Shown piece after piece: positions 35,481 to 47,329 of a stretch of DNA of 64,000 nucleotides. The position numbers and the translations under genes were made by a program. The notes under the pieces were generated by a model. It saw only the letters and a program-made list of their open reading frames with translations, ran no database searches and was not told the DNA's origin. The stretch lies in contig JAKTNV010000079.1 of assembly GCA_022747635.1 (NCBI GenBank), positions 868,001 through 932,000 on the forward strand, in the 5' to 3' direction. The stretch comes from Hetaerina americana (lineage: Eukaryota; Arthropoda; Insecta; Odonata; Calopterygidae). Position 1 is the first letter of the stretch. Every line of letters begins with the position of its first letter.

Positions 35481-37421
35481 GAGGCCACCTCTGTAGTCCT
35501 TAAACAGACCTCAGCGTTTATTCAAAACATCCCGTTACGTTAGCACACATATCGCACGCCCACCTTTAATATGTATATTTCATACAAGGTCGCTCACTAA
35601 GGTAAAATAAATTCGCCCTTTTGAGGGGACTATATACTGGTCGCCAAAAAATTAAAACTACGTCGACTTAAAATTGTACAGCGTGCTCGCGCAACTCTCA
35701 CCTGTGCAAGCGCATATGCGTAAATAATGTAAGAGGTTTTGTTTTCAGGGTAACTGTGTGTAAGAACGTCGCGAAGATAACTCATGATTGCTCAAAATAC
35801 CAAAAAGTACATAAACTCGAGATAAGAGCGAAGAAACCAAGCGTTGGAAGAGCTAATCTTTCTGTTCAACCCATACTATCTTATAATTAACGTTCTAAGA
35901 AGTACACTGATACGACTTACTGATACGAAAATGCACGTGAAAATTTTGAAAAACCCCTGCCGTCTTGAAATATTACTCATATGTACCATCATTTCACGTT
36001 TTGTTCATTCTAAAAGTTTCCCTTGAGCGTTTAATTTTGACTCAAATGGTCAGTTGCTATGGGACTATAGAAAATCACCCATAAACTTGTTGAAAATAAA
36101 TATTCCACTACATCGAATATGCCGAATTAAAATACATGGGCCATAAAATACAACTCCTCATTGATTCATTAACTCCTTAGTAGACAAATTTTAATAAAAA
36201 ACATTTGTTTCCGCGGTATGACTAAGCAACCATTGTATCCAGATAACAATTCGAATGTTAAGGTTTTATATAACCCATTATAACAACGCGTGGAACCAAA
36301 CAATCTAAAACCATTTTTGAGAGAGTTTCATACTAGTCTGCGGGAAAAATTACAGGAGCTTATTTTTTTTAGCCATGTAAAAATTTTATGCTCATATCTG
36401 CATGTAAAATAACTTATGTTATCATCAACCACGCTTAATATTTCTTTCACCCCACTTTAACCGATCGCAACTGATGCGAAGAGTATAGAAATTATTTTTC
36501 ATGCGCACTCACTAATTTATCCAGTCATCGAGTTCACAGCTTCGGCCTTAATTTAAAAGATGTCAAAAAACTGCCGAGACAGCAAATGAAGGCCAGCTGA
36601 AATGGTCTCTATGGATTGACGACGACGGTAAAGAAGAATTCGAATCGCTCGACGAAATTAAGCGAAGTTAGGAAGGCAAAGGCTCTTCTTTGGCACCTTA
36701 TGTTTACAAACAAAGTAGCTGATTTCGGATTGACACACTGCCATTGTTATTTTTGAAAAAAGTCTACAAGAGATGGTCCGAGCAATAATATCTAAAATGT
36801 GGTGCGACGTATGCATGTGTAAACTTTCAAGCTCTTGCTTCTGAAATTAGAATAACTCGTCATGTTTTCCGTCCCTTAGCGAATAAATTGGCGACTCCAA
36901 CGTTGGGTTTTCTCCTCTGTGAGCAAACCAAGAGGTGCGCGATAAAATTTCAAGAGAGTGATATCAGCAGACGCATGCTCTTACCTTCTTTCGTTGGGAA
37001 AGAAACACTCATACATGTGACCTGGGACATAAAAGGCGTGAATGCGCGGAGGAAGTTCTGTTTTGAAAGTCGTTGATACCTAATAGGCCATGAAGTGCTG
37101 CCCTTGAAGCCGAATGAGCACCCTTACCTGAAAATGAAAGAAAATAGCACCGGTCAATTCCCAAGAGAAAAGAACACTCAATTCAAAAACATGACAAAAT
37201 AGCACTCAAGATAACATAGGCGACCATTATAAGGACTTTCACCCTTTTTACGCATTTGAAAAGGGCATTTAAAACGTAATAAAGCAACGGAGCATCTAGG
37301 AAAAGCACAATAAATTTCTAAGATGTTAAATATGCACTAGCGGCCTCTTTAGAGAGTCTCAGCTTAGGCTACAAATGAGTTATTTTCATTGCAAAGCGTA
37401 TTTTTTAAATGTAAAGTTATA
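35481..37421. other. AT-rich stretch with a possible Tc1-like end
   Basis: TATACTGGTCGCCAAAAAATTA near 35634 resembles a Tc1/mariner terminal sequence, but no inverted partner was found. Other frames are short. Confidence 0.4.
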
Positions 37422-37423
37422 TA

Positions 37424-37456
37424 CGAGGGTCATCCGGAAAGTAGTACCCGTTCGTG
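37424..37456 (+). repeat. Mariner terminal inverted repeat (3' end of transposase unit)
   Basis: Begins CGAGGGTCATCCGGAAAGTA and is identical in reverse complement to 38144-38176. It is immediately preceded by the TA duplication. Confidence 0.95.
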
Positions 37457-37522
37457 AAATAAAGACACAAAAGTAAATATTAACAAACATAAAAAATTTT
37501 ATTTGAAAGAGGATACTTTAAA

Positions 37523-37635
37523 CTACTTCTCAACATAATCTCCAAGCAAATTAAGGCATTTGTCATAACGTGTGACAAGTTTCTGTATTCCTGCTGCATA
37601 GTCCTTCGCCGCCAGCTCATTGAGATACGCGAGGG
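37523..37635 (-). pseudogene. Mariner transposase, C-terminal tail
   Basis: In a second minus-strand frame the end of the transposase reads AAGIQKLVTRYDKCLNLLGD followed by YVEK and a stop. This is the conserved mariner C-terminus. It is out of frame with the N-terminal fragment, consistent with a deletion whose length is not a multiple of three. Confidence 0.88.
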
Positions 37636-38024
37636 ACCCATCTTGCACAAATTTTTGCATAATGCAGATGGTGTTTAACAATTTCATGAACAATTGTTCG
37701 AGAAACATTGGGAAAATGCTCACAGATGTCATCAATTGTGACGCGCCGATCGTTCCTCACGAATTCGTCAACTGAGCTCACCAGTTGGTCTGTAATGACA
37801 GACGGTCTCTCCGAACGCTCATCGTCGTGTGTGTTCCCCCTCCCCATGTTGAAGTTGCGACACCACCGCCGAACAGACGACTCGTCCATTACATTGTCTC
37901 CATACACCTCCTTTAATTGGCGATGAATATCACATGGGCGAACGTTTCTTGCATTGAGGAATTTAATCACTGCCCTCACTTCACAACTGGCGGCGTTCTC
38001 AATTTTTTTAAACATTGTAAACAA
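37617..38024 (-). pseudogene. Mariner transposase, N-terminal part
   Basis: The 135-codon frame starts MFTMFKKIENAASCEVRAVI. It then gives the paired helix-turn-helix DNA-binding region: residues about 13-60 with a VRPCDIHRQLKEVYG turn and SSVRRWCRNF, and a second HTH about 95-118. After ICARWVPR the frame ends at a stop three codons past a deletion junction near 37621-37632. The whole catalytic DDE/D core is missing. Full mariner transposases have about 345 residues. Confidence 0.92.
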
Positions 38025-38143
38025 TCACAGAAACAACACAGGCAATGCTAGCGTCACGCAACTTGGCTCAGAGAAGGCAGACAAGCCACTGAAGCTATCT
38101 GACCTCGTCCAGCGGCTACTCGCGTCGTCAGCACTTCATGCGG

Positions 38144-38176
38144 CACGAACGGGTACTACTTTCCGGATGACCCTCG
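38144..38176 (-). repeat. Mariner terminal inverted repeat (5' end of transposase unit)
   Basis: Exact reverse complement of 37424-37456. It is followed by the TA target duplication at 38177-38178. Confidence 0.95.
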
Positions 38177-38178
38177 TA

Positions 38179-40329
38179 AATAGAGATAATGAATACATAC
38201 AACCATGTATGATGAAATATTTACTATAATTATTTCATGGCTAAAAGGTTCTTCCGCATAATACTACAAAAGAGACGCACAATTTCAGTATTCAAAGAGA
38301 ATGCTTGCCTTTTTTTCATTGACATCTGCCACCACAGCTTGAGTTAAACATCCCATGCAGTTGATTTTATCCTTGAAAGGGCAAGCGCATTCATTTCATT
38401 TAACATCAATACAATCAATAAATATTAGTTAGCGCCTTCATTTCATTAAAAATCAGTAAACTAATAACGTAGATCGAAATAAATGAAAAACTCCAATAGC
38501 CGTAAACAATTTACCTTTCAAAACAAAGTACAAATGTATTTGTACAAAAGTACATGTAACAAAATATTTTCATTTATTTCATACTACTAGCTGTAAGAGC
38601 TCAATTCTATCAATATAATAAGGTAGAAGTTATTCTGCAGAGATTGTAGGTGCTATGGTGTAGGATATGCAATCGAACTTTGGTCCCTATATTCAGGAAA
38701 GGAAAACACGTAATTAGTATTCCTATGACGCTAGTCATAACTAGAGCGTCTTATATTCCTTTTAAGAGCAATCTAAGGATTATCTTTTGAATCTTCTATT
38801 CCAGCATACAGTCATAGTAGGGTTTTAAGGCTAAGTACCTGAAGGAAGAATATACTCAACAAATTATACACGGACGCAACATGATGCAATGAATATGGGT
38901 TCATGTCACAATAAACAATAGCGTTAACTCGAGGAGAGTAATGCATAATTGAAGAGGTTCGTCGTAAAAAGGAATCTGGATCACTTTTTTTAGATTTAGC
39001 ATTAAGATAAAGAGCTTCGTAATTATTATAATAACATATTGTGCAGATGAAAACTGTGTGCTACAATTGCACAATGGGGCAGGTGTTAAATAAATTCTGA
39101 AGGTCGATGAAAAAAGTAATTGAAAAAAAGCGTGAAACACGACGCGGAATACATTATCCGATGCATTTTAAGGTGTTACGATAAGATCACACGGAGAGAA
39201 TGCATTCATTAACGGAATTAAAGATGAAAAGAGGCTTTAATGTTGATTCGTACTAAGTCAGATATGTAATGTATGTGATGCAAATTTATAAACGTAGAGA
39301 CTCGTTCACAGAAAATTAGTACTTTTGCAAAATACGGAGGATAAATATAATTATTTTAGTATATTTCTAAGTTTATTGAATATCACAGAGGAAGTTAGAA
39401 TCAGGTTTCATAAGTCATCAAATAAACCTCTTTTAATAATTTAATGTTAATGAGATAAACTTACAATTGAAGTGAGTAGATAAATACTAATAAATAATGA
39501 GAACTATTTACAAATTTCAGCTTGCAAACCTTACTTATTCCACCATCATCCTCGATTCATTTCAAATGATTAAGTTGTTTCACATAACGAACGCAGTTAA
39601 AAGCAGTGGGAGAAAACATACCTGTATGAAAGATTGTCTAAAAAACCTTTTGAATTTATAGAATACGCTGAATTCCGACAGCAATAAGTAACCATTTAGG
39701 GAAATAAGTCATTTCTAACTACTAAATGTTTATCAGTCAAAACCGGAAGGCTAAAAATTCTCTCAAAAATTAAAAGGATCGTACTTCATAAGGCAAACTG
39801 CCAATGAGACAAAATATTTGCTCGTTATAGAGGGATATTCCATTAAGGAGTGTCGGTAATTCAACTACAAAGGTCCACTCCCAAGTTAAAACATAAAATC
39901 ACGAGTAACGGAAATATTTTCCTATTTCTAAATCCACTTTCACATCATATTTTACCTCCAACTCAAAGAACGAAAGGAAGCGAGTCGATTAGAGTCGCTC
40001 GTGAGTTGCGGAGTCAACTTTGAGGCTACAAAGGAAAAAACAACCCTCTTACAGGGGCAGATTATCACGTAGACGACGAGAGGTAACCAAATAACTCGGC
40101 GCATCGCTGCGGGAAGATGGAAACGAGAGGGGGAAATGCACTCCTGGTATAAGGGATGAAATAGATAAGTCCCAACTCATCAATTATAAGGGAGCAATAA
40201 ATGTATTTCACATCAGAAGCAGACGCGAGGCGATAAGGCGATCTCACCAGGCCTCGGGAGCGATTGGTTGCAGGAGGGACTGCCATCCAATCGCAGCCAT
40301 CTGATAAAAACGAAAGTAAGTATGCTTGC
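38179..40329. other. AT-rich stretch, nothing recognised
   Basis: Only short frames (to 79 codons) before the sequence becomes GC-richer from about 40000. No repeats recognised. Confidence 0.45.
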
Positions 40330-40930
40330 ACCTTCCCCTTCCGTCCGTGGGAGAAGATAGTAGCGAGCGGCCTCTGCCTGTTCGCCCTCCGCACCATTCA
40401 TCTCCCGGTTCGCAATTTCGTTCCTCTTTCCTCCGAATGTGAATGAGCTCTTTATCGTGCTTTTCCATCGGCTTCATCCTTCCACCACCAACGAATGGAT
40501 GCTCTTCCCCCGAGTCCGCAGAGAGGAGATATCTTCTCCCTCCCGCGAAAGGGCTAGCAGGGGAGTGGGGAGGGATGCAAGAGGGGCGACGCTGCTCCTT
40601 TTCCTCTACGTACTACCCGTCCGTCCACTGGCTCCCCCACACCAACTCGTTCCCACTCTACTGTGTGTGTGAGGCGGGGGAAGGAGGCAGTGACGCGGCC
40701 GGCCGGGAGGGAGGTGGGCAGTGGGTGGTTCAGGGGAGCGTGAAGCCTTGCGCTGTAATGGGAGGAAGGGAGAAGAGGGTTGAAGAAGAGAAGAGAATGC
40801 TACGGAGGTGCGCTTGGAGCCACGAGGAAGAGGGGAGAATAAAGGAGGGGGAATATTGCCTAAGGTTGCCTTTCGGACGCGTAGCTTGCGTGGGACGTGG
40901 GGATTTTTACGACCGCGTAGTTAGCATCCA
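40330..40930. other. GC island with sharp pyrimidine-to-purine switch
   Basis: The plus strand is C/T-rich to about 40665 and G/A-rich from 40670 to 40860, with a short TGTGTGTGAG at the boundary. A 166-codon plus frame (40443-40943) spans both halves. Its composition follows the bias and no domain is seen. Confidence 0.5.
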
Positions 40931-42179
40931 ACCCCGTTGGTAGCGTAGGATTTCGATGAAGAGCGTCAATTGGACGACAACCACACACAGAGGCCGCGAA
41001 AAAAACATGCAAACGAAAGGCAGACGGCATTCGCGCGCGCTTTGTTAACGTTTGTGGATAATACCTCTAGACGTGTGAAGAATTCAATTTGCATATCGTC
41101 TCGAGGATGGTTTGTTATCTTCCCGTTACTGACAAACACCAAATTCCACGTAGTCGCGTGGAAATCTGAGTTTCGGTAGTGTGATTAGTACAAATATCAA
41201 GAGGAACATTTCCCACCGCCTGATTGGAACTTAAGTGAGGCAGAAAGATTACAACAACTGAAACCCATGTCTACGAACTCACCTCAATGGATTAAAAACC
41301 AGGAGTTAGAGAACGTGCGGATTCCCTGGATGAGTGTGGCCGAAAAGTAAAAATTAAGGTTTTCCTTGACATGCAATGAAATAGAAAAATATGGAAAATG
41401 AAAGGCGAAAGGACTTCCAAGGTGTTTTTGAAGCCTTTTTTCTACGTAAGCGGTTTCATCGCATTGAACTGATGAGGAATTGCATGATGGACAGAGCAAA
41501 GCACGAGGAGCTTGTGAGGACGGCTGTAAAACATTTACGCAGCCAAATCCAACTGGCAGACGCGGCTAGGAACGAATCTCGCGTTTCGTCGACAAAAATT
41601 ATAATCCACAGAACATGCAGATGCTACAATCGAGGATCAACTTGTATTCAAATATTGCGAATGTGATACAAATATTGCTAATAATCGATGAAATAAAATA
41701 ACATTTTTTAAATGACGCTCTTTGCCAAGCCTTCCATTTTAACGTCAATGAAGACGCTTTAATGTTGCAGATAGTGGCTAGTAACCTCTAACAACAATCT
41801 AAGTAGGACGTGGGGTAAATTTTTTCGCCATATAAGAGGAGACAAGTTTCCTGAGAAGACACCAAAAATACCAACGCTTTTAGCCTCCTTCCGCACAAAA
41901 ACGAATAATCCAATATTTGATAGAATTCGTTCCCTCAATTGATTTTTAAGGTTTAATTAGCTCCGAAGATTTGAAACACGAACAATAGAAAAAAGCCACG
42001 GAATACGTAACAACAGTTTTCTTTGTGTCAACTCCTACCCTACGCCCTCATACCTGTTTATCATCCTAAGAGGGTGATGAATAGAGATTGCTTGTCGCGC
42101 CTCTTAGCAAAGGAAAACAAAATTTTGCGAACAGGTAGATAGAGGAGAAAGTGGAAACGAGTTGGTGTTATATCAACAA
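40931..42179. other. Unique stretch, nothing recognised
   Basis: The 91-codon plus frame at 41391-41666 is mildly protein-like but not recognised. Confidence 0.4.
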
Positions 42180-42960
42180 AGAAGGAAAGAGCGAGCGGTT
42201 AGGGCAGGGAGGGAAGATGCATTCTTGTACTGGAGGGGGGGGGGGGGGAGGCAGGTGAGCGAGAAAGGGGCTTTGGCTCATTTAAATCCATTGAGAGAGT
42301 AAAGGAGGAAAAGAGAGAAGGGGAGAAGGTTGAGAGGGAAGATGGAGAGGAGAGACAAGTGCTAAAGAGCGGAGGGAATGCATTCCTTCCTCCTCCTCCT
42401 ACCACCCTATCCCCCGCTGCAAGCACCCCTCCCACCGACATGGAAACCGCGCTTCCGAGCGGAGAGGAATGCTATTAAACGAGCGAAGAACGAAAAAAAG
42501 TTGGGGTGGCCTCGCTACCTCGCATCTTTTCCCTCCATCTTCCCCGTCTCGGGGGGGACGAGAAGCGGGGAGACTTTGGAAGGAGTAGGGGGAGACGGAG
42601 TGTTCGCCGCTGGATGCTGCGAGGGCGGTCGTGGGGGAATGCTCTGGGTGTGGAGGAGAGAGGCCGCCCGCCCTCCCCAACTCTCTCTGCCATTCTCACC
42701 CCCGAGAAGGGAGAGGGGGGTGAGATTGAGTGAGGAAGGGGGAAAAGGGAAGCTCGTCTGCGCGGCGAGCGGGACATTTATAGGGAGTTCCATTCAAGGA
42801 ATCTTGGGGAGCATTCATTCAGGAAAAGGAGCGAGAGAGGGAGGGTGGGGGAGGTTAGAAGTAAGTGGAATGGGGCGACGGGTAGGGAGGAGAGGATAAA
42901 GGGGGAGGTAGGGTGGACGGAGCATGCATACCTACTTATAATCCCCCACTCCGCGAGCCT
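42180..42960. other. Longest GC island, alternating purine and pyrimidine bias
   Basis: Runs of purine-rich DNA (42180-42370, 42540-42660, 42705-42900) alternate with pyrimidine-rich DNA (42380-42440, 42660-42705). A G14 run is at 42235-42248. Frames of up to 173 codons on both strands are compositional. It lies directly upstream of the promoter-like and start-codon-like signals at 42937-43215 and may be the CpG-type promoter region of a rightward gene. Confidence 0.55.
42235..42248. repeat. G14 homopolymer
   Basis: Fourteen consecutive G within the longest GC island. Confidence 0.95.
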
Positions 42961-43005
42961 CATTCATTAAAATCGCCTGAGCCTACCGGTCGCCTGAGGC
43001 CCGCC

Positions 43006-43015
43006 ATGGTCCGAG
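43006..43015 (+). CDS. Candidate 10-nt first coding exon
   Basis: CCCGCCATGG is close to the ideal Kozak start context. After ATGGTCCGAG there is GTAAGG, a good 5' splice donor (GT at 43016). A TATAAT-like box at 42937 and a TCATTC initiator at 42960 lie upstream at plausible spacing. Together these could be the start of a gene reading right out of the 42.2-42.96 kb island. No downstream exon was recognised, so this is a motif-based suggestion. Confidence 0.22.
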
Positions 43016-43153
43016 GTAAGGAGAGGACGATGGCCGGTCAGTGATGGAGTGCTGGAGGGTCAACGCATCTTCCACTCACCCTCGTTCCCGCAGATCGATA
43101 GAAACGACCAAACAGGTATCATCTGAAGGCATATCTGTCTCGCTTAGGTGCCG

Positions 43154-43215
43154 TATAAAGCCGGAATGCAAAGGCGAACTTCAGTTAACCGACGACTGAG
43201 TGATAACTTGGTCAG
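43154..43215 (+). promoter_or_regulatory. Core promoter: TATA box, TCAGTT initiator, DPE-like element
   Basis: TATAAAG starts at 43154. TCAGTT at 43181-43186 is a perfect arthropod initiator, placing +1 at A43183, 29 bp after the first T of the TATA box. At +28 to +32 (43210-43214) GGTCA fits the DPE consensus RGWYV. The coincidence of three elements at canonical spacing is the strongest host regulatory signal in the window. The transcript start has no long open frame (an ATG near 43220 closes after five codons), so a non-coding first exon or a non-coding RNA is expected. Confidence 0.45.
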
Positions 43216-45334
43216 AAAAATGTATATACTTAACGACTGACTAGTAGGACTGCAAAAGACAGCAAGGTTGTAATAATCACCAAAGAAGTGTCTGACACGC
43301 ATTAAGTTTAATCGTAGAGATCCCTTTTATTAATCTATTCAGTAATGCTAACGCAGGTCCACTCTATAACGCGGCCTAGTCGGCATATTCCTTTTCACAT
43401 CCTCTATCGTATTCCATCGCTTTCCGGCGAGTAACTTATTTTCAGATTCTTCGCACAACTCTTCCAGAGGGCGTATCCTTCGATAGGTTTTAGCATTAAT
43501 GCAGACCTGATTATAAGCATGCTCCCAACGCCACAATAAATCTTGGATTTTTTGATGCCTTAATTTATAATGCCTATGTTTATTGGAGAAAATTGATGGC
43601 CCAGGAATCGGATGATTATTTATGCAGGAAAGACAGAAAGAACATTGTACCGAAGAGAACAAAAAAACGACGAAGAATTAGAGACACATGGTTCCAAAGT
43701 AAACCTCGAGGGGTAACGTATAGAATATATTACTGCTTGGACTGGACGGAAAGACGTGGAATCAACGGTTGACGCACGTTAAAAATCCGATGAATGCCCA
43801 TTTCATAAAGATGTTGGGAGTAGTTTCATTTCTATCAATTACGTTTTTGAAGAGACTAAATGTGATGCTAAGCAGAAGTATACATAATGGTCACCAAACT
43901 GAGCCAAAGAGGGACTCGAGGTCTTATAAACCCGTTTTTGGACCCTGAAGAGACTGATGCGTGTAGAATCACATAGTAACACTCGATCATTAATATGAGA
44001 CCCTTAATATGGCGTGATCCTCTGCCTCTTGAGTGCCTGAGCATGAATCCACTTTTCTAATATATCGGTCTCCTTTACTTCTTCTGCACTCACAAAAAAC
44101 ATCTTGGGGCTATTTACTAGCACATTTAGGGTAGGAAATGTCCACCTAGCTGAAGAAATTTCCGACTTCTCACACTAACAAGACTTGTCTCAGCATAATG
44201 AAAAACGAAACCCGACACTTCTTGAAGCCTACAGCATTAATAAACTTGTCTGTTTTTTATAAAATAAAATAAATTGTCATATTTGAATATGATCAACCCT
44301 TCAACTATGCATCCGAATCGTCATGCTACGGGAAAAAGCCCAGGGATTGATTAATGGCGGTATTTCCTTCGCTACTCGATAGACAGGAGGAAAAAATCCA
44401 TATGAAAACTTGCCCTTCGACTTGATCTAAAATATGTCCCTACTATGGAAAAAATATACCCCACCAATTGTGCGATAATCATCTAGCTTTCCTGTTATCA
44501 ATGTATCTTGCCGAATCCAGCTATAGTTTATGAATACAGACGTTCGGAGCAAATTTGGGTTCAGAAACTGACTCCATACTCGTACTGAACTCAGAAACTA
44601 AGCTAAGATAAGCTTTCAGCTAAATAGCAACAACAGTCACGCATATTTATAGCGTTTATAAATAAGCTGAATGAAAGTTCATGACGTGATTATCCAGTGT
44701 CATTCAGGACCAAGGATACGTGTACCCCCTTAGAGCAGCGGTTAATCCATCACCATTTAACTCCGCTTTTTTGGCTTCAAAGAAATGGGAAACAAGACAT
44801 CACACTAAAGTACTAGGGGGTAACTTCCACTTCCGATCTTTCGTAAAGCACACACGTTAAAAGAATTCGCAATACCGCCTCAAAGAAACGGCTTCGTTAG
44901 GCGTGTCGCAAGAAAATGCAACAAAAAGGGAGAAGTGTTATTCCTTATTGAAAAGATGATGTTTGGAAGATGGACAGGTCCATTGAAGAAAGTGCAAATA
45001 ACGAACCGGGGGATAAAGGTCGAAAGAAACCAGCTGGATGTCAAATATGCTAAGAGCAGAAAGGTGTGGCAAGGTTATTGACCGAAGTACAATGAAAGTT
45101 CCTCCAGATAAGAAGGGTAAAAGATAGTATGAAACTGAAACCAATAGAAGGTTTCAGCTATTTCAAGTTTACTTGAGAAAGGAAGAGAATCACAAGGATC
45201 TCGTAGTGACCATCAGGATAAAATAAATGAAAGGTCTCGCACTGATATATTTGAACACGACTTTCATCGTTTAATTTGTCATCGTCAACCCAAAATCAAG
45301 GGAAAGCACCTCGGTTAAGCGCCTTAAGCCTCGG
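43216..45334. other. Unique sequence with an unrecognised minus-strand frame
   Basis: The 104-codon minus frame at 43348-43662 is not low-complexity (many charged and aromatic residues, for example QDLLWRWEHAYNQV). It could be coding, but I recognise no family and its start is uncertain. The rest has no frame longer than 70 codons. Confidence 0.35.
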
Positions 45335-45370
45335 TCTCGCAGGATTTACGAAAGGGTATATCCTGCGAGA
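45335..45370. repeat. 11-bp hairpin at the edge of a LINE remnant
   Basis: TCTCGCAGGAT and ATCCTGCGAGA are exact complements around a 14-nt loop. Confidence 0.75.
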
Positions 45371-45662
45371 GACAACTTGCACTTTTTGATCATGGTATCT
45401 TTGTTTCGGGAGGGAGCAATTTTGCAGTGCACGTGGTTCTTCTAGATTTTAAAAAAGCTTTCGAAAAAATACCTCATAGTAAAAATACCCACAAAGCTAG
45501 AAAGAAGCCTTTGGCAAACGTAAAAATACTAGTATACTGGACTGGATTAAAGACTTCTTGAATTGTGGGGTACAAAGGTTAGTCATAGAGATGTTAGGTC
45601 TAATGCAGTAGAAGTCATTTTAGGCATTCCCGAGGGAAGTGTTATCGGATTATTATGTACAA
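45338..45662 (+). mobile_element. CR1/jockey-like LINE reverse transcriptase relic
   Basis: One frame gives QDLRKGISCERQLALF (from 45340) and VLLDFKKAFEKIPH (45436-45477), the counterparts of QHGFRKNRSCETQL and VFLDFKKAFDKVPH in the 27.4 kb copy. The substrate-binding block GIPEGSVIGLL follows near 45632 after stops. Only the finger/palm part of the RT remains. The D-to-E change in KAFEK, the indels and the stops mark it as old and dead. Confidence 0.75.
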
Positions 45663-47329
45663 TAGGATAAAATGAGTTTATGAGGAAAATATTTCCTTAC
45701 GGTCAGTGTTTTCAGTAAATATGCACCGATTACACCAATACTTCAAAGCAGTCAATAATGTATTAATTGTATCTGTCGACTTTAAAACAGCAAAACTGTT
45801 CACACTAGCACCTTAAAGAATGAAATTAAATCGAAACGGAAAACTTCATTAGCTATCAAAGGTAAATATCGTCGACAAATAAACCTTTATACTTGGGTAG
45901 TCATCTTACTAGCATGAATCAAGAATTCTAATTTATCAATTAAAGATTCCAAAATCATTAAAATTTTAAGTGTTAATGAAGTGACTCAAAAATCCGCGAC
46001 TCCGTTAAAATTATGCATCTACGTATGAATGAAAATTCTAAACCGGCTAAAAATCTGCCATACCTACAGCAAGAGTGTAGGTAAGAATAAATATAATTCA
46101 GACGGCTGAGTTTTTATTGGTCGGAAAATTGAAAAGGATCGGATCGTTCTCAACTAAGAAAGGGATTGACCCCGAAAAAATCTATAGACGTACACGTACA
46201 GGGTGTGTCCAAAAAATTAGGGAATGATTTTTTGCAGCGATCTAACCGAGGTCAATTCCTGCGGAAATGGTATGCATAAATTATGGCACATGACGGTCAG
46301 ACGAGGGGATTGAAGCGCGGAGAAGAGAGAAAATGATAATCAGATGGATGAAAAAGGAGAGTTAGCGCGTTTAAGGAATCGGTAAAAATGTTCGTATAAG
46401 GAAAACGCTAAGAGCACTTTTACGGCCAGGGACCTAAACGCACATTTTCACAGCTGTTGGAAATTCCTCAAATAACCAATGACGAAGAAAAAAATTCTGC
46501 GAATTTGGAGGATTCCGAATTCAATATGCTATTAATAAAATGACTTTACCCGCTAATAATTACGTTACAAATGGGAACTAGAAATGCAAGAAAGTTGAAA
46601 ATGTTAGACGTAAATAAAAAATTATAAACTCTTGGGGATTCTTGGAGAAACAATTGCTCATAAAAGATTATTTTAGCAAAAAGACGGAAGAAAACCACAA
46701 GCAAGGAAGGCCGAGTGTCCACGAAAAAGGCAATAAAAGACGTAACGTGACTCAGAGGAATTTCAGAAGTTGGAGGATAGAAAAAGAAAGAGAAAAGAGA
46801 GGTCTAAAGCTAAACACAAGATGGTTGACTGGTGAAAATAAAGGTTGCATCATCTTGCTACTGCGTCTAGTGAACTTTTATCATACGTTTTTGTGATTCA
46901 TTGTAAAAGATGTGACTCGCAACATGAGGCATCATCGAAAACCTGAGTATTCATGAATCTTGAAAAAAGTAACCACTTGTAAATTAAAGGCTATCATATC
47001 AGATGAACTTTTTCAGACTATAATTAACCTCAAGGGGTTGATCCAAATGCATTTATATAAGAACTTTGGAAAAGTATTCCGAACGGTTAACATATTTGCC
47101 TCCGGCTAGTACAGAATAACATTAATCAACGATTGAAAAATGAAATTTTTGTTACTTTGAAAATAATCTCGACCTTTCCAGAGTGCGGAATAGCAGGGAG
47201 AAGAACTAATTCCTATGGCTTCGGGCTCAAAAGTCCAATGCTGAAGGGGCGAACTCAAAACCATTCTTGAAAATACAGAGTCGAAAGAAGAAAAATACAG
47301 AGTCGAACGCACGTAAGTTGAGCGAATAA
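45663..47329. other. AT-rich stretch with one possible solo transposon end
   Basis: TACAGGGTGTGTCCAAAAAATT near 46198 looks like a Tc1/mariner-type terminus next to a TA, without a visible partner. The 84-codon plus frame 46642-46896 is lysine- and arginine-rich and unrecognised. Confidence 0.4.

Larger units (their letters stand above)
37424..38176 (-). mobile_element. Internally deleted mariner element
   Basis: The element is 753 bp and bounded by perfect 33-bp inverted repeats (37424-37456 and 38144-38176). It is flanked on both sides by TA (37422-37423 and 38177-38178), the mariner target-site duplication. Full-length mariners are about 1.3 kb, so roughly 0.5 kb is missing. Transposase remnants on the minus strand are the N-terminal third and the last 40 or so residues, joined out of frame. 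With intact ends the copy could be mobilised by an active transposase elsewhere, but it cannot make its own. Confidence 0.95.

Noticed and set aside
35630..35665. Tc1-like terminus TATACTGGTCGCCAAAAAAT
   Set aside because: No matching inverted end or transposase sequence found nearby.
42378..42899. 173-codon plus-strand open frame with overlapping frames on both strands
   Set aside because: Multiple simultaneously open frames in GC-rich biased DNA indicate stop-codon depletion by composition, not coding.
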